Below, piece by piece: positions 47,801-53,913 of a stretch of DNA of 64,000 nt; the stretch's first letter is position 1, and every line of letters begins with the position of its first letter. Below the pieces are notes generated by a model that saw nothing but the letters and a program-made list of their open reading frames with translations, did no database searches and was not told where the DNA came from. A program made the translations under genes and the position numbers. Source of the DNA: UBA8337 sp965221415 (GTDB lineage: Bacteria > Pseudomonadota > Alphaproteobacteria > RS24); the NCBI GenBank assembly GCA_965221415.1, contig OZ244887.1, positions 806,001 to 870,000 of the forward strand, written 5' to 3'.

Positions 47801-50644
47801 GCCGATGAGGTTATTCGCGCTGGTCATTTGGATGACACCATCACAACGGGTGGCGGCGATGATATTGTCATCGGTGGTTATGGTAATGACATGATAAACT
47901 TGGGCAGCGGCACAGAGACTATTGTGTATCGATTCTCAAGTACGCCTGACGGGGATACAACGGGCACTGATGGTGGTGACACGGTTAATAGCTTTACCGT
48001 TGGCACTGATAGGCTCGTTTTTGTGGACACAGATACCAATACGCCTTTAGACCTTGCTGGGTTTATCTTGGCCGGACAAAATGATGAGTATACTGCCAAT
48101 TTTATTGGTGGCGGTAATGCTTGGACAGGCATTATATTTCGCTTTGGTAATCCCGAGCGCGGCGATGGACCAGACGGCTCCGCACCATTGGTAGGGGCTG
48201 CTTTCACCATTAATTTTGCAGCTAGTTTGGGTGTCGTTACTCTTCGTCAAGCACTTGGTGGCCAACCGTCTGATATCGCCCTGTTTGGGACGTCAGGTGG
48301 CGTACTCTCGGATGCAGCATATGCTGGGCTAGGTGGTTTATTTGGTGCGGGTAATTTCGACGCTATCCCAGAAACCCTCACAGCACCACCAGTATTGAAC
48401 ACAGCACCCACTATTGTAGGAGGAACGGCTGCGCGTACCGCTAATTCAAATGAGGAGCAAACCGCGGTGACCACGCTTACGGCGAGGGATGCGCCTACTG
48501 ATACTCTTACATGGTCACTGGCTGACGCTTCTGGTCTGTTCCAAATCGACTCATCATCGGGTGCGATTACGTGGAGAAATGCGCCTAATTATGAAGACGC
48601 TAGTAGCTACGGTAATGATAATGATAGAATGTTCGACCTGACGGCGACAGTAACCGATGGCGAGTTTATGGTCGATGTCGCCATCACCGTTGCACTGCAA
48701 AATGTAAACGAAGCGCCTGAGATTACCCAAGGTGCGGCCCTTACGGTTAATAATTACGCTGAGAGACAAGCAGCCACGCAGATTGTGACCACGCTTGCGG
48801 CGACGGATCCTGAAAGTGATGCGATTACATGGTCACTGGAAAGTGGTGTTGGTGATAATAACCTCTTTAATATCGATAGTGGTGGTCGGATTAGATGGAA
48901 CGCCGAGCCTGATTTTGAAGGGCCTATGAGTTCTAACGGCAACAATGTGTTCACAGTTACGGCGACAGCTAGAGATCGTAGTAATGCTAATGACCCAGAC
49001 GTTCTCACGGATGAGATTATCGTCACCATTACGCTGACCAATGTGGATGAAGTCCCTGACGATGATACAACGAATATTGGCGCGATTACGGTAAGTGGTG
49101 ACGGTCAAATTCGTGAGGGTCGGACATTGACGGCTCCCGCAGCATCAACAATTGATGACGATGATGGCACGGCTACTAGCTTGACCTATCAATGGGTATC
49201 AATCACTTCGGGTGGTGCTGAGAATAACATTGGTGGCCAAACGAGTTCTACATTAGTGTTGACTTCCGCCTTGGCTACCAGCGCCAACTTAGAAGGTAGA
49301 GATATTGCCGTACGTGTAGGCTATACAGCAGGTGGCTTTACGCTACTCGCAAGCGCAGGACTCCTATCTGGTGCACTTGCATTTGTTGCTGACATGGAAG
49401 CAGAGGGTACGCCGACGATTAGCCGCACAAACGACGCTGATCCTACGGGTGATGATATAAATGTGGGCGATACACTAACAGTCGACACTACTGGCTTGAT
49501 GGATGACGATAATACTGGCGGTCAAGCTTTGACTTTCACGTATCAGTGGGAGTTTGATGCTGAGCAGGATAATACTTATGAAAATGTTTCTGGTGGAACC
49601 AATGCTTCACTCGAGACGATGGCGGCAGGTAACTATAGAGTTGCGGTGACGACGACCGATATTCACGGCCAAACAACTGTGATTAGGTCCGACCCCGAGA
49701 CCGTCGCGACTGCGGGAACGCCCGCCTTCTTTGCCCTCGCTGATGTTCCTACGGCGGCTACGCTTGCAGGTACGAACAGCCCCGACATGTTGAATGGAGC
49801 TAGCTTAAGTGCGAGTCAGCTTATTCAAGGGGGTGGTGGTACTGATAGGATTACGTCGAGTGGATATGGCGATATTATCACAGGTGGGTATGGTGCGGAT
49901 ATCATCACCTTAAGTTCCGCTAATTCTAATGCTGCTAATGGTGGTGCGGATAGCATTGTTTATCGGTGGGAGAGTGCTTCTACTAACTCTGAGGCCATTG
50001 ATGGTGGTGATACGATTACTGGCTTTGAGCGTGGCGTAGACAGGCTTGTTTTTGTTGATTTGGACGATACAATGGAAGCGGATCCCGATAATCCAGGTGA
50101 GATGCGGTTAGCATCGGCTGTCACAGACCTTGCAGGCTTCCTCCGCTATTTTAAAGGCGCTGATAATGTGGTAAATGCTGGTGCGGGTGATGACCGAGGG
50201 CAGTTTGCGCTCACAGACTTTAATACGGGGACTACAACTTGGGGCGGAATTTTAATCGAGTTTTATGACTCAGGGACAGTAGATGGACGCGATGACTCTA
50301 TTGATGCTGGTTCTAGCTTCAGGATTAATTTTTCCGAACGTCTAACTCTTACAGACGTGGCAACTATATTTGGTGTTAATCCAGACCCTGGTGGCATTGG
50401 TTCAGTCGTCAATTTACAGGGTACCACTCACGAGCTCACAGGTCTGGGTTCTTACGAAAGATTGACGAGCTTGTTCGGTAGCACTGATGATTTCGAGGCG
50501 ATTGGGTTTGCAACTAGTTCAGCGGATACACAAGCAGTCCTTAACCCCGCTTATGACTCTAGTAACCCTAGTGCCGCTCCTGAGTTCCTCGTGGAGTATG
50601 AGAATTTTATTGACACGCCTACTGTTGGCTTTGATATCTTGTAG
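35816..50644 (+). CDS. Giant secreted/surface protein, main part (4942 codons)
   Basis: The continuation of the preceding frame; ATG 35816 is probably internal, not a real start. Order seen: paired repeat domains (to about residue 600) with a second F5/8-C-like insertion (36751-37206), cadherin-like domains linked by NDAP/NEAP motifs, an intact copy of the unassigned beta domain (39955-40290), a long run of VCBS-type repeats (GTYGTL...GSWRYVLDN... VTGTNDAP, about 42.4-46.4 kb), an Ig-like domain (GTAQVGQTLTA), two RTX-like Gly/Asp stretches (GGGDDIVIGGYGNDMINLG near 47.85 kb; GGYGADIITL near 49.9 kb) and a C-terminus ending VGFDIL. Likely exported by type I secretion and Ca2+-stabilised; the transporter is not here. 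Function as adhesin is inference. Confidence 0.85.
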   Translation: MIVGMPPIFTVVIHSSGATLDDIVAALEGHTAFTDIASVEVIGNGDRLITGSVLGSGNTAIDTGDASTAASFTINDETGTLRFTADDGGVAGDNIQVIVFVGANSDATNSPGVELVEASGAGNALLTVTLYAEGATLAQIAEAVNGFANSPVEAVVIGDENTLIDSNIPAADNVQERAGADAVAEVTGSGAVTEATGTSQTGGALEWTQTVDGTHTYVVNLNNIDDNDPVFATGTEAIEISLAESTGDITPADTPYTPEVTSFSGTINVDASGDTGDADARTFALSGGVITSTPLLIVDPDTASANIALASAGITTLSTTVESWLSTDTTGMTDTTSVLVDDDTSSNGDSDYGDGIAYHTGTGANGRTITFTLDGVYTEGSFAVFNRQSVPSIERRINDSTVEFLLNGEVVHTGTLNRDDQNSDEVITITPPTTVVFDAVVLTFSANDDDSQHNLREIRINARPTVEATTREIDIAAGTIYTDDGRTITFDAVSDEDITDTSIIIVVDDGDNDDHYVVDVVTELPTDGTDFYVIGSVESAVVSTDPDATDIPGTRAVFRLSSDPDNTIEFTAVLEGTVGNAYRIDVGLTSPDPGVGSSRISSSDSNIVQIDIGDPGVGATLAQIAAAVNGITNSPFTAVVIGDGTTMFDTNVDPADNVLLARGVDVIPAPTRQGNPVEQADGDAQTGGALEWTSFTTDPASIDNDAGVLANAAAADADGDTVVYSLAWSGNAPTDASGTPLNINVYFAIAQTDGNGLSEGDITLRDDALINFETHTSFAITVTAASTSTLDALDSTASARGEIAITRELVITVDNVNEAPLDIILGGNILDVDIDDAAEGSLLIGTLSTLDVDRGDTFTYAVTGADAASFTVNAQGQLLFTGAFADVRDPGATYAITVTTTDAGTDGAPLSYAEDFVIRVAGLSVGDDMYTGTRAIAEELDASSSNLNLGALNDVHGSMAFTLGATTSENNNGLFTITSGDLIYTGSDSGDFEAGDDLTVVIVATRGTATREYTYVFNLENLNDEAPVFAAEDTDNPRTATVPENTQGGTDGTVLLTAVATDADNVDGADPTETIRYSLVSGEMDNDRFIIDPVTGELRFGENQADFESSSSGDFTARVTATSTSTLTDGGATNTVTADYTITLTDVDEIPTAISISRAALVAGSVEVGTLTVRDPDALDSFGADFTFADFNPTVGGADGAMFELYDAGSGVAGLRFRDATGINPLVGGRKAIGDSYEVIITVSDAGSTFSQTLTIAEGSSFVFTDTNSNGMVDGVEVQSFSNFVNGDGDGLLEENADGSSTPVDLGTVDSVNPDATGFALTADTAENDNDEFQISSSGVLQFIGSGSGNFEDGDTKTISISSRETVTLEAGSFTHTVSFASGGQVDAFVNGVDDTDGTFHYTASLIDRGSHGHRVTDLVIYLNDGSGTIYNVGDITIGQTLDVPYIYVAFGDHDGDSTTDDTWQAFEASNLPTDGSTFYVLGRYSDDTGLTLDIPNGAGVMGDVSIDISDVATAAGSVNVQSFDSSGSASDMGVTAVATAIEIAVESYTIRLADINDAPTITVGEAINVIEGDEVILTEAMIVVADEDANDNFEGNAVATMTFTVSDLQNGEIQLNDVASTTFTLGDLRAGNVKFVHDGGEQFEQDDDFKDESDPRATQFALVVNDGDANSAQVTFELVVPLEGEDDYVNDAPGASEINAFTLNEGATLAIAETHLKTPDADDTREGVVYTVVDLAADGELQRADGSEILSGETFTQEQINDGDISYVHNGSETTTDSFTFTVDDGDEDGSGTSTLQRFNIVITPVTDAPTAAPIGTPATPRAQDEYAHDYTGVPIGDGEVGQDAIEEGDIYTLTAVDMGVFDPDTADADVMYAITSLPAATARLEFNSGSSWAAATTSTTFSLTDLLAGNLRIVHLGDEPSGGLLTFTYTVQDATSSPSAAQTVELDVKPINDAPTLLDLGTNRVDPLHTPGTAVATMTTTDEETTDQTDFTYELVVDETTHYRYFNIVGRELVLKTIDELSTSGEGGTALLPRLEGEEYNLRIEVTDQPNVNPPTDGQNAITREFSFTLPVRSFDVDWDISTTGTIDSPDIVEIDLATDSGNSRVVGTFRIDAGSSAHDNDVFAVLVDDEGNEYVDGLSVVQDGTDLAVWRVHLEPNLMAQTLRELAAGDTLNINFGLEIRYTPFGSTDADGFRRSTETFTVEFTGQNDDPVAVDPERLVFENLNQDGVANGDWIFTDPDGEEIIAQGLWASFGSGVTPTATTLVVNPSANNYNALLETPVVGDYGILYIRADNTWRYVRDDDDIQAVPLIGTTETFNIAVADPSGGNSAAAPLVITITINGENDNPHLFVSADSDIVLDDDDTVNLPVAGTIPVTETTSNTGSGDLAGYSNSHLSQGAAQMTSGRWRANDIDISSTIRIFVGATELGVVTETEAVGGTPSGGSARTYNGRYGDITFNTDGTWQYVLTARAETIAAGETPVESFRISLQDEYGAESNVIVLDITVTGTNDAPTALVSGTGEAGDSSTTVANTGTVIESGFRADASATFTIDRNNQGDADYTLTDLDPADPAVEPHVDEDSNDIAGIPVISGVLDARDIDRVGSDGQPFSAADVHTFELLGSGSDTSTRNSAVDLVDSASLENTNPRDYDADTQADVVYTFKGTYGWLEVNRFTGEWVYRLDNDDVDTRELRPSDTEVDVFTIRITDEEGATDTAEVRINVQGQTDQILGISDGYTNPSGSNPNPQDQEDLAAGEEGGTLNNVAGHDARGRFTLNRDYDAYTGDHLRVYHARHAGSENEDGDAASALSSNWAPQWGGAFVSGQYGTFGRHNASGNQWQYRVNDAHTEVEALDVGDTLVEIFEVQYRDGLASAGRSNIITYRVTIEGANDAPTLTIVANDLAVRESGDGTNPETTADLAANGSLSFDDVDGGDTMTNLIVTVSRAATFGASVVRVLVGGEATSNGSGVFGTFTFDRATDGTVTWEYELIDANVASLGAGDMRTDSVWVRISDDGGLHSSVEQITITITGTEDKPVLTGTTTGSVIEAGGVNNAVGGTPTASGNIRFNDQDGDDVNNDFAGSPDIGIEARAGSSGSYASGQGTGASGGRQITGTYGTLHLGADGSWRYVLDNSLTATQALDQDDTETDTFDVRITDSDGIPSDVQTLTITVTGTNDAPVATAVTGSLNEGGTSSGDVITTANNSPVTDVDASASLTVNGVTAGLGNPSGAIGGSGVAGTYGTLTIQSNGSYTYAANNAESLRQGRQVTDTFTYRVTDGFTTDTATITFTVTGVNDAPTASAATASATEGGAAVTGSLIFDDVDDVSGFPDSHGVTHVRLGSGSNVNIPTNGNNQNVTGDYGTLTISRDGSYSYVADNADRLAQGVTATEVFNYRVTDSQNAQVTQTLTITVTGVNDAPVAVADTARVDVETTLTATGSNGVLNNDSDVDGSPTVTGIRVGTSGTTGTVGTNLQGTYGMLNINSDGTYTYDAGDGGSLSTGQEVVDTFTYTISDGITTDTATLTITLVGTNAGPVFTSGTSATVAENTVASSSASSANLIYTAVATDADSDPVTYSIVSVTRVSDSNDVTSQNLFDIVTDDGRLFLRNDVDYDENTAPADGPFYDVVIRASDGSDSVVQTVRIEVTDHTGDNEGAQFTAAGSYTLGAGSVTENDGSGPLVYEVTIRDDNNPLSTAEMTILSNAPTSGTTGIHLSNPNFRIARDGTSNVYQVFLRSGVELDHEASDTETLTITVGDSSGVVTTNVVTITVDDANDPATGAPVITGTAQVGQTLTATMGDIADEDHSGGLPAITYTWSRVGRSDLSFEGDSYTLVAADEGQRLIVTATFTSFGGATESLESVATSAVTLPSLTVDTSATNYDVMGTAVEGDPSLVTGLFAATGEASGAGNEITYAVASAGTYGTLLIDSSTGAWSYLLNSEHSDFGTLNTGSTRTDTIMVSASAADRVTVTEAITITIDGRTNVDGTDAADTAVTGTTADEVIRAGHLDDTITTGGGDDIVIGGYGNDMINLGSGTETIVYRFSSTPDGDTTGTDGGDTVNSFTVGTDRLVFVDTDTNTPLDLAGFILAGQNDEYTANFIGGGNAWTGIIFRFGNPERGDGPDGSAPLVGAAFTINFAASLGVVTLRQALGGQPSDIALFGTSGGVLSDAAYAGLGGLFGAGNFDAIPETLTAPPVLNTAPTIVGGTAARTANSNEEQTAVTTLTARDAPTDTLTWSLADASGLFQIDSSSGAITWRNAPNYEDASSYGNDNDRMFDLTATVTDGEFMVDVAITVALQNVNEAPEITQGAALTVNNYAERQAATQIVTTLAATDPESDAITWSLESGVGDNNLFNIDSGGRIRWNAEPDFEGPMSSNGNNVFTVTATARDRSNANDPDVLTDEIIVTITLTNVDEVPDDDTTNIGAITVSGDGQIREGRTLTAPAASTIDDDDGTATSLTYQWVSITSGGAENNIGGQTSSTLVLTSALATSANLEGRDIAVRVGYTAGGFTLLASAGLLSGALAFVADMEAEGTPTISRTNDADPTGDDINVGDTLTVDTTGLMDDDNTGGQALTFTYQWEFDAEQDNTYENVSGGTNASLETMAAGNYRVAVTTTDIHGQTTVIRSDPETVATAGTPAFFALADVPTAATLAGTNSPDMLNGASLSASQLIQGGGGTDRITSSGYGDIITGGYGADIITLSSANSNAANGGADSIVYRWESASTNSEAIDGGDTITGFERGVDRLVFVDLDDTMEADPDNPGEMRLASAVTDLAGFLRYFKGADNVVNAGAGDDRGQFALTDFNTGTTTWGGILIEFYDSGTVDGRDDSIDAGSSFRINFSERLTLTDVATIFGVNPDPGGIGSVVNLQGTTHELTGLGSYERLTSLFGSTDDFEAIGFATSSADTQAVLNPAYDSSNPSAAPEFLVEYENFIDTPTVGFDIL
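36751..37206 (+). repeat. F5/8-C-like domain, copy 2
   Basis: A diverged copy with TEGSFAVFNRQSVPSIERRI, NDSTVEFLLNGEVV, VVFDAVVLTFSANDDDS and LREIRINAR. It again interrupts the unassigned beta domain, as copy 1 does. Confidence 0.6.
44265..44273 (+). repeat. G9 homopolymer inside the giant gene
   Basis: Nine consecutive G bases encode part of PQWGGAFV in a VCBS-like region. The frame is open as given; gain or loss of one G would truncate the protein. It may be a contingency tract or a sequencing weak spot. Confidence 0.9.
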
Positions 50645-50656
50645 CATCTTAACGAC

Positions 50657-50686
50657 AGCACGGGTGGGGGTGTCCTCATCCGTGCT
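50657..50686. other. Hairpin after the giant gene
   Basis: AGCACGG (50657-50663) and CCGTGCT (50680-50686) form a 7-bp perfect stem 12 bp after the TAG. No T run follows, so it may stabilise mRNA ends or terminate weakly. The stop is followed by CATCTTAA, also found right after the 2436-residue gene. Confidence 0.55.
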
Positions 50687-50700
50687 TCTAAAGTAACAAT

Positions 50701-50720
50701 AAAAACGGAATAAAAATGAC
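50701..50720 (+). promoter_or_regulatory. Conserved leader element, copy 1
   Basis: AAAAACGGAATAAAAATGAC. The same element precedes the ATG of the next two paralogues (53893-53913 and 61291-61311). Here its ATG opens only a 21-codon frame. Confidence 0.75.
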
Positions 50721-50781
50721 ATTTACCCTTTCAGCCCTTATGACAGCCACCGCCATACAAAGCGGCTTCGGGAGCGAATAA
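50716..50781 (+). pseudogene. Relic 5' end of a paralogous gene (21 codons)
   Basis: Encodes MTFTLSALMTATAIQSGFGS, then Glu and TAA. Its first seven residues match the start of the gene at 61307 (MTFTLSA), and it carries the shared leader, but it is out of frame with the 1017-residue gene that begins 4 bp later. It is either a broken start region left by duplication or a short upstream peptide. Confidence 0.6.
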
Positions 50782-50785
50782 CTTA

Positions 50786-53700
50786 ATGTTTGATGATTTC
50801 AGCCTTATCAGCGATAGCATCACGGAAGGGGAATCTCTACAGATTCGCCTAACGTCGCCGACTGCCATCCCAGCGGGGACGACTGAATATAGATGGGAAA
50901 TCATACCGCAAGGGTTATTGCCGGTCACTTTTGGGGCAGACGGCGACTTCATGTCGCGCACAGGCACTGCGACCTTTACGAGCACAGGCAGTGAGACTCA
51001 GTTCGACATCTCGGTAGCTTCGCTGGACAACACGCGCGGGGGGCCGACCAAAGATTTTGCTGTTCGTGTCTATAAAGTTAACTCTGGTGCGGATGACGAA
51101 CTCATCGGCTCTGATATTGCCGCTACATTGGTGGATGATGACCTTGACGAGGGCTTTGTTGGCAGGCGCGATAATCTGTCGGGGGATGGTAACAATAATA
51201 TTCTTGAATTTGGTGGGTTTCAAACAGTTACCGCAGATGGTTTTCGTGAGGATGATTTATTCGTCGTTTCAAGGTTTCAATATGGCGATGCGACGATTGG
51301 CGATGGGTTTGGTACGAATACGATTCGGTTCGATGCGGGTGTTGAAATTATCAATATTAGCGAAGACTCAACTGACGTAAGAGATGACCCGACTTTGCAA
51401 GATGCGTTTGGCACTGGTCGCCCGACGATACAAGATTTGCTTGATAATTTTATTATTTCGGATGCCAGTGAGGTGATTACTTATAATAGCGTCACATACA
51501 CTCTCTCGACAGGTGGCACGGTGACCATTGATGCTCCTGCGACTATTGTTACCCCTGCGGCTGGTGAGACCCCTGCGGTTTTAAGATATCTTTTTCAAAT
51601 TGGTAATGGCGAGGCTAAGGGTTATTTGGACTTCAGGGAAGACTTTCAAGTCGTTGACCCAGACAACCCTGACGGCGATTTGATAGACCCGACAGACGCT
51701 AATCCTTTTGTGATTGATAGCTATGGTGCTGTTCCAGACCATCCTGACAACATGCCGCCAGCAAGAAGTTTGACAAATCTTTCAGGTGAGGCACTGGATG
51801 ATATATTACCACTGAGCGGTGAATTTCAAACCCAAGCCGATGGCTTCAGAGGAAATGATTATTTTGTGGTTTCGAGATACTTATCTGGGGCGATGACGAT
51901 TGGCGATGGCTTTGGTACGAATACGATACGATTTGATGATGGAGTTCGAATCGTCTCGGTTGTCGAAGACTCAACTGACGTAAGGGATGACCCGACTTTG
52001 CAAGATGCGTTTGGGTCTGGTCGTCCGACGATACAAGATTTGCTTGATAATTTTATTATTACAGATGCCAGTGAGGTGATTACTTATAATAGCGTCACGT
52101 ACACTCTCTCGACAGGCGGCACGGTGACCATTGCCTCCCCTACGACTATTGTTGTTCCTGCTAGTGGTGAGACCCCGGCGGTTTTAAGGTATCTTTTCCA
52201 AATTGGTAATGGTGAAGCTAAGGGATATTTGGACTTCAGGGAGGACCTTAGACCCACCGACGCAACTGATCCAACCACACCGTCAGAAGCTAATCCCTTT
52301 ATTGTTCCGTTCGCCGATGGTAGCACCCCTGACAATCGAGCGATGGGTTCTGTGACGATTAGGATTGATGACACTGATAATTCAGGTTATGCGAATGTTG
52401 GCGAAGTGCTTACGGTTATTACGACTGGTGTGAGTGATGCTGATAATACTGGCGGTGAAGATTTAGACTTCACGTATCAGTGGAGTTTGGACGAAAATCT
52501 GCTTTCGGGTGAAACCGATGCCATGATAACGACGGATGCTGTTGGTACATATAGCGTTGTTGTGATATCGGAAGATATTAACGGTGGCATGACGGAGTTT
52601 ACTGCGCGCCAAGTTGTTGTTCCAGTTAACTTTGTTGACACTGAAGCTATGGCTACTTTGACGATTAGTATTGCTCAGACTGATGGTAACAATGATGCGA
52701 ATGTTGGTGAAGAGTTGAGTGTCGCTGTTACTGCCTTGGTTGATGCTGATGGCAGTCCAGTTGTTACTGGTTTTCAGTGGCAGGTTGATACTGCGCGGGA
52801 TAATACTTTTGTTGATGTTACAACAGGTGGCACTAATCAGGCACTTACGGCGACTGGTGAAGGTCACTATCGCGTTGTTGTGAGCACTCGGGATGGTTTG
52901 GACCAGACAAGCACGATTACTTCTGCTTACGTCAACGTTATGCCTGTGTTTGTTGACACTAGAGCTATGGGCTCTGTGACGATTAGTATTGCTCAGACTG
53001 ATAGTAACAGTGATGCGAATGTTGGCGAAGTGCTGATGGCTGTCACCAATTTAACTGATGCTGATAATGGTGTTGGTGACAGCCTAATTCTCACGTATCA
53101 GTGGAGCTTTAATGATGGCACTGGTGCTGTTGATGCTGGAACGGAACGTACACAGGCGACGAACTTATTAGGTGCTGGTACGTATAGCGTTGTTGTGACA
53201 TCGGAAGATATTAACGGTGGCATGACGACACATGACCCTGTGAGCGAAGCTGTTGTTGCGGCTGTTGACCCTGTAGACCCGCCTGACCCTGGTACCCCGC
53301 CCGCGACGGGGCAGTATTATTTCCAATGGGATGCGACGGACGACTTCTTCCAACGCTATCAAGATAGCGATGATACCGCTGCCCCAATTTCTGGCACGGA
53401 TGCTGAGCGCTTTGCGGGCGATAATGAACTGCGCCTTGGCAGCACACTTGATGTTGACTTAACAACGGGTGAAGATAGGGTGAGCGGCCTCAGTGGCAAC
53501 GATATCTATCGCATCGAAACAGGGCTAGCCCAAGATGTCACTATTACCGATGCCTTTGTTGCAGGGAATGGTTTTAATCTGATACATTTGGCTAACGGGG
53601 TTGATATCGCTAGCTATAGCACGCCAGCGATTCCAGGCAGTAGCACGCCAGAGGTTCCAGGCAGTGGCGTTGCTGCTAGCTTGACCCTCGAGTTAGTCAC

Positions 53701-53839
53701 AGGGACAGATGCAGGGACGAGCGCCGATATAACTTCGACTGTCACAATCCTAGCACCAGAAGAGAATTTTAGGTTTCAGCTTGGTGATGATGCAGCGGTG
53801 GATTATGACGCATTTGTTGCTATATTAGATATGCTATAA
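50786..53839 (+). CDS. Large secreted repeat protein, 1017 residues
   Basis: The N-terminal module (1-110, MFDDFSLISDSITEGESLQI ... EYRWEIIPQGLLPV ... KDFAVRVY) is homologous to the first 110 residues of the next two genes. Two copies of a 136-residue 'SRFQYG / SRYLSG' module follow (51236-51643, 51839-52246, nearly equal DNA), then three Ig-like repeats (TYQWSLDENL, GFQWQVDTAR, TYQWSFNDGT), a Pro-rich hinge, and a diverged final module ending DAFVAILDML. No signal peptide is seen, which fits type I secretion. GGAG (50771-50774) may serve ATG 50786. Its function is unknown; context suggests an accessory or truncated member of the family. Confidence 0.8.
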   Translation: MFDDFSLISDSITEGESLQIRLTSPTAIPAGTTEYRWEIIPQGLLPVTFGADGDFMSRTGTATFTSTGSETQFDISVASLDNTRGGPTKDFAVRVYKVNSGADDELIGSDIAATLVDDDLDEGFVGRRDNLSGDGNNNILEFGGFQTVTADGFREDDLFVVSRFQYGDATIGDGFGTNTIRFDAGVEIINISEDSTDVRDDPTLQDAFGTGRPTIQDLLDNFIISDASEVITYNSVTYTLSTGGTVTIDAPATIVTPAAGETPAVLRYLFQIGNGEAKGYLDFREDFQVVDPDNPDGDLIDPTDANPFVIDSYGAVPDHPDNMPPARSLTNLSGEALDDILPLSGEFQTQADGFRGNDYFVVSRYLSGAMTIGDGFGTNTIRFDDGVRIVSVVEDSTDVRDDPTLQDAFGSGRPTIQDLLDNFIITDASEVITYNSVTYTLSTGGTVTIASPTTIVVPASGETPAVLRYLFQIGNGEAKGYLDFREDLRPTDATDPTTPSEANPFIVPFADGSTPDNRAMGSVTIRIDDTDNSGYANVGEVLTVITTGVSDADNTGGEDLDFTYQWSLDENLLSGETDAMITTDAVGTYSVVVISEDINGGMTEFTARQVVVPVNFVDTEAMATLTISIAQTDGNNDANVGEELSVAVTALVDADGSPVVTGFQWQVDTARDNTFVDVTTGGTNQALTATGEGHYRVVVSTRDGLDQTSTITSAYVNVMPVFVDTRAMGSVTISIAQTDSNSDANVGEVLMAVTNLTDADNGVGDSLILTYQWSFNDGTGAVDAGTERTQATNLLGAGTYSVVVTSEDINGGMTTHDPVSEAVVAAVDPVDPPDPGTPPATGQYYFQWDATDDFFQRYQDSDDTAAPISGTDAERFAGDNELRLGSTLDVDLTTGEDRVSGLSGNDIYRIETGLAQDVTITDAFVAGNGFNLIHLANGVDIASYSTPAIPGSSTPEVPGSGVAASLTLELVTGTDAGTSADITSTVTILAPEENFRFQLGDDAAVDYDAFVAILDML
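51236..51643 (+). repeat. 408-bp internal repeat, copy 1 of 2
   Basis: Encodes the SRFQYGDATIGDGFGTNTIRF module through YLDFRED. Copy 2 (51839-52246) has the same length, and long stretches such as the VRDDPTLQDAFG and VITYNSVTYTLSTGGTVTI coding parts are almost unchanged at DNA level. Confidence 0.9.
51839..52246 (+). repeat. 408-bp internal repeat, copy 2 of 2
   Basis: Second copy of the module at 51236-51643, with more change in its first 80 bp (SRYLSGAMTIGDGFG) than in the rest. Confidence 0.9.
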
Positions 53840-53892
53840 GCGAAAAGTAAGCGCGTTAACCAAATCGTAACAATTAAGGAGTATGACAGTAT

Positions 53893-53913
53893 AAAAACGG
53901 AATAAAAAATGAC
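53893..53913 (+). promoter_or_regulatory. Conserved leader element, copy 2
   Basis: AAAAACGGAATAAAAAATGA, then C: the leader shared with 50701-50720 and 61291-61311, ending in the ATG of the 2436-residue gene. Only CGGA serves as a weak ribosome site. A stronger AAGGAG (53876-53881) lies before a four-codon frame (ATG 53883). Confidence 0.75.
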
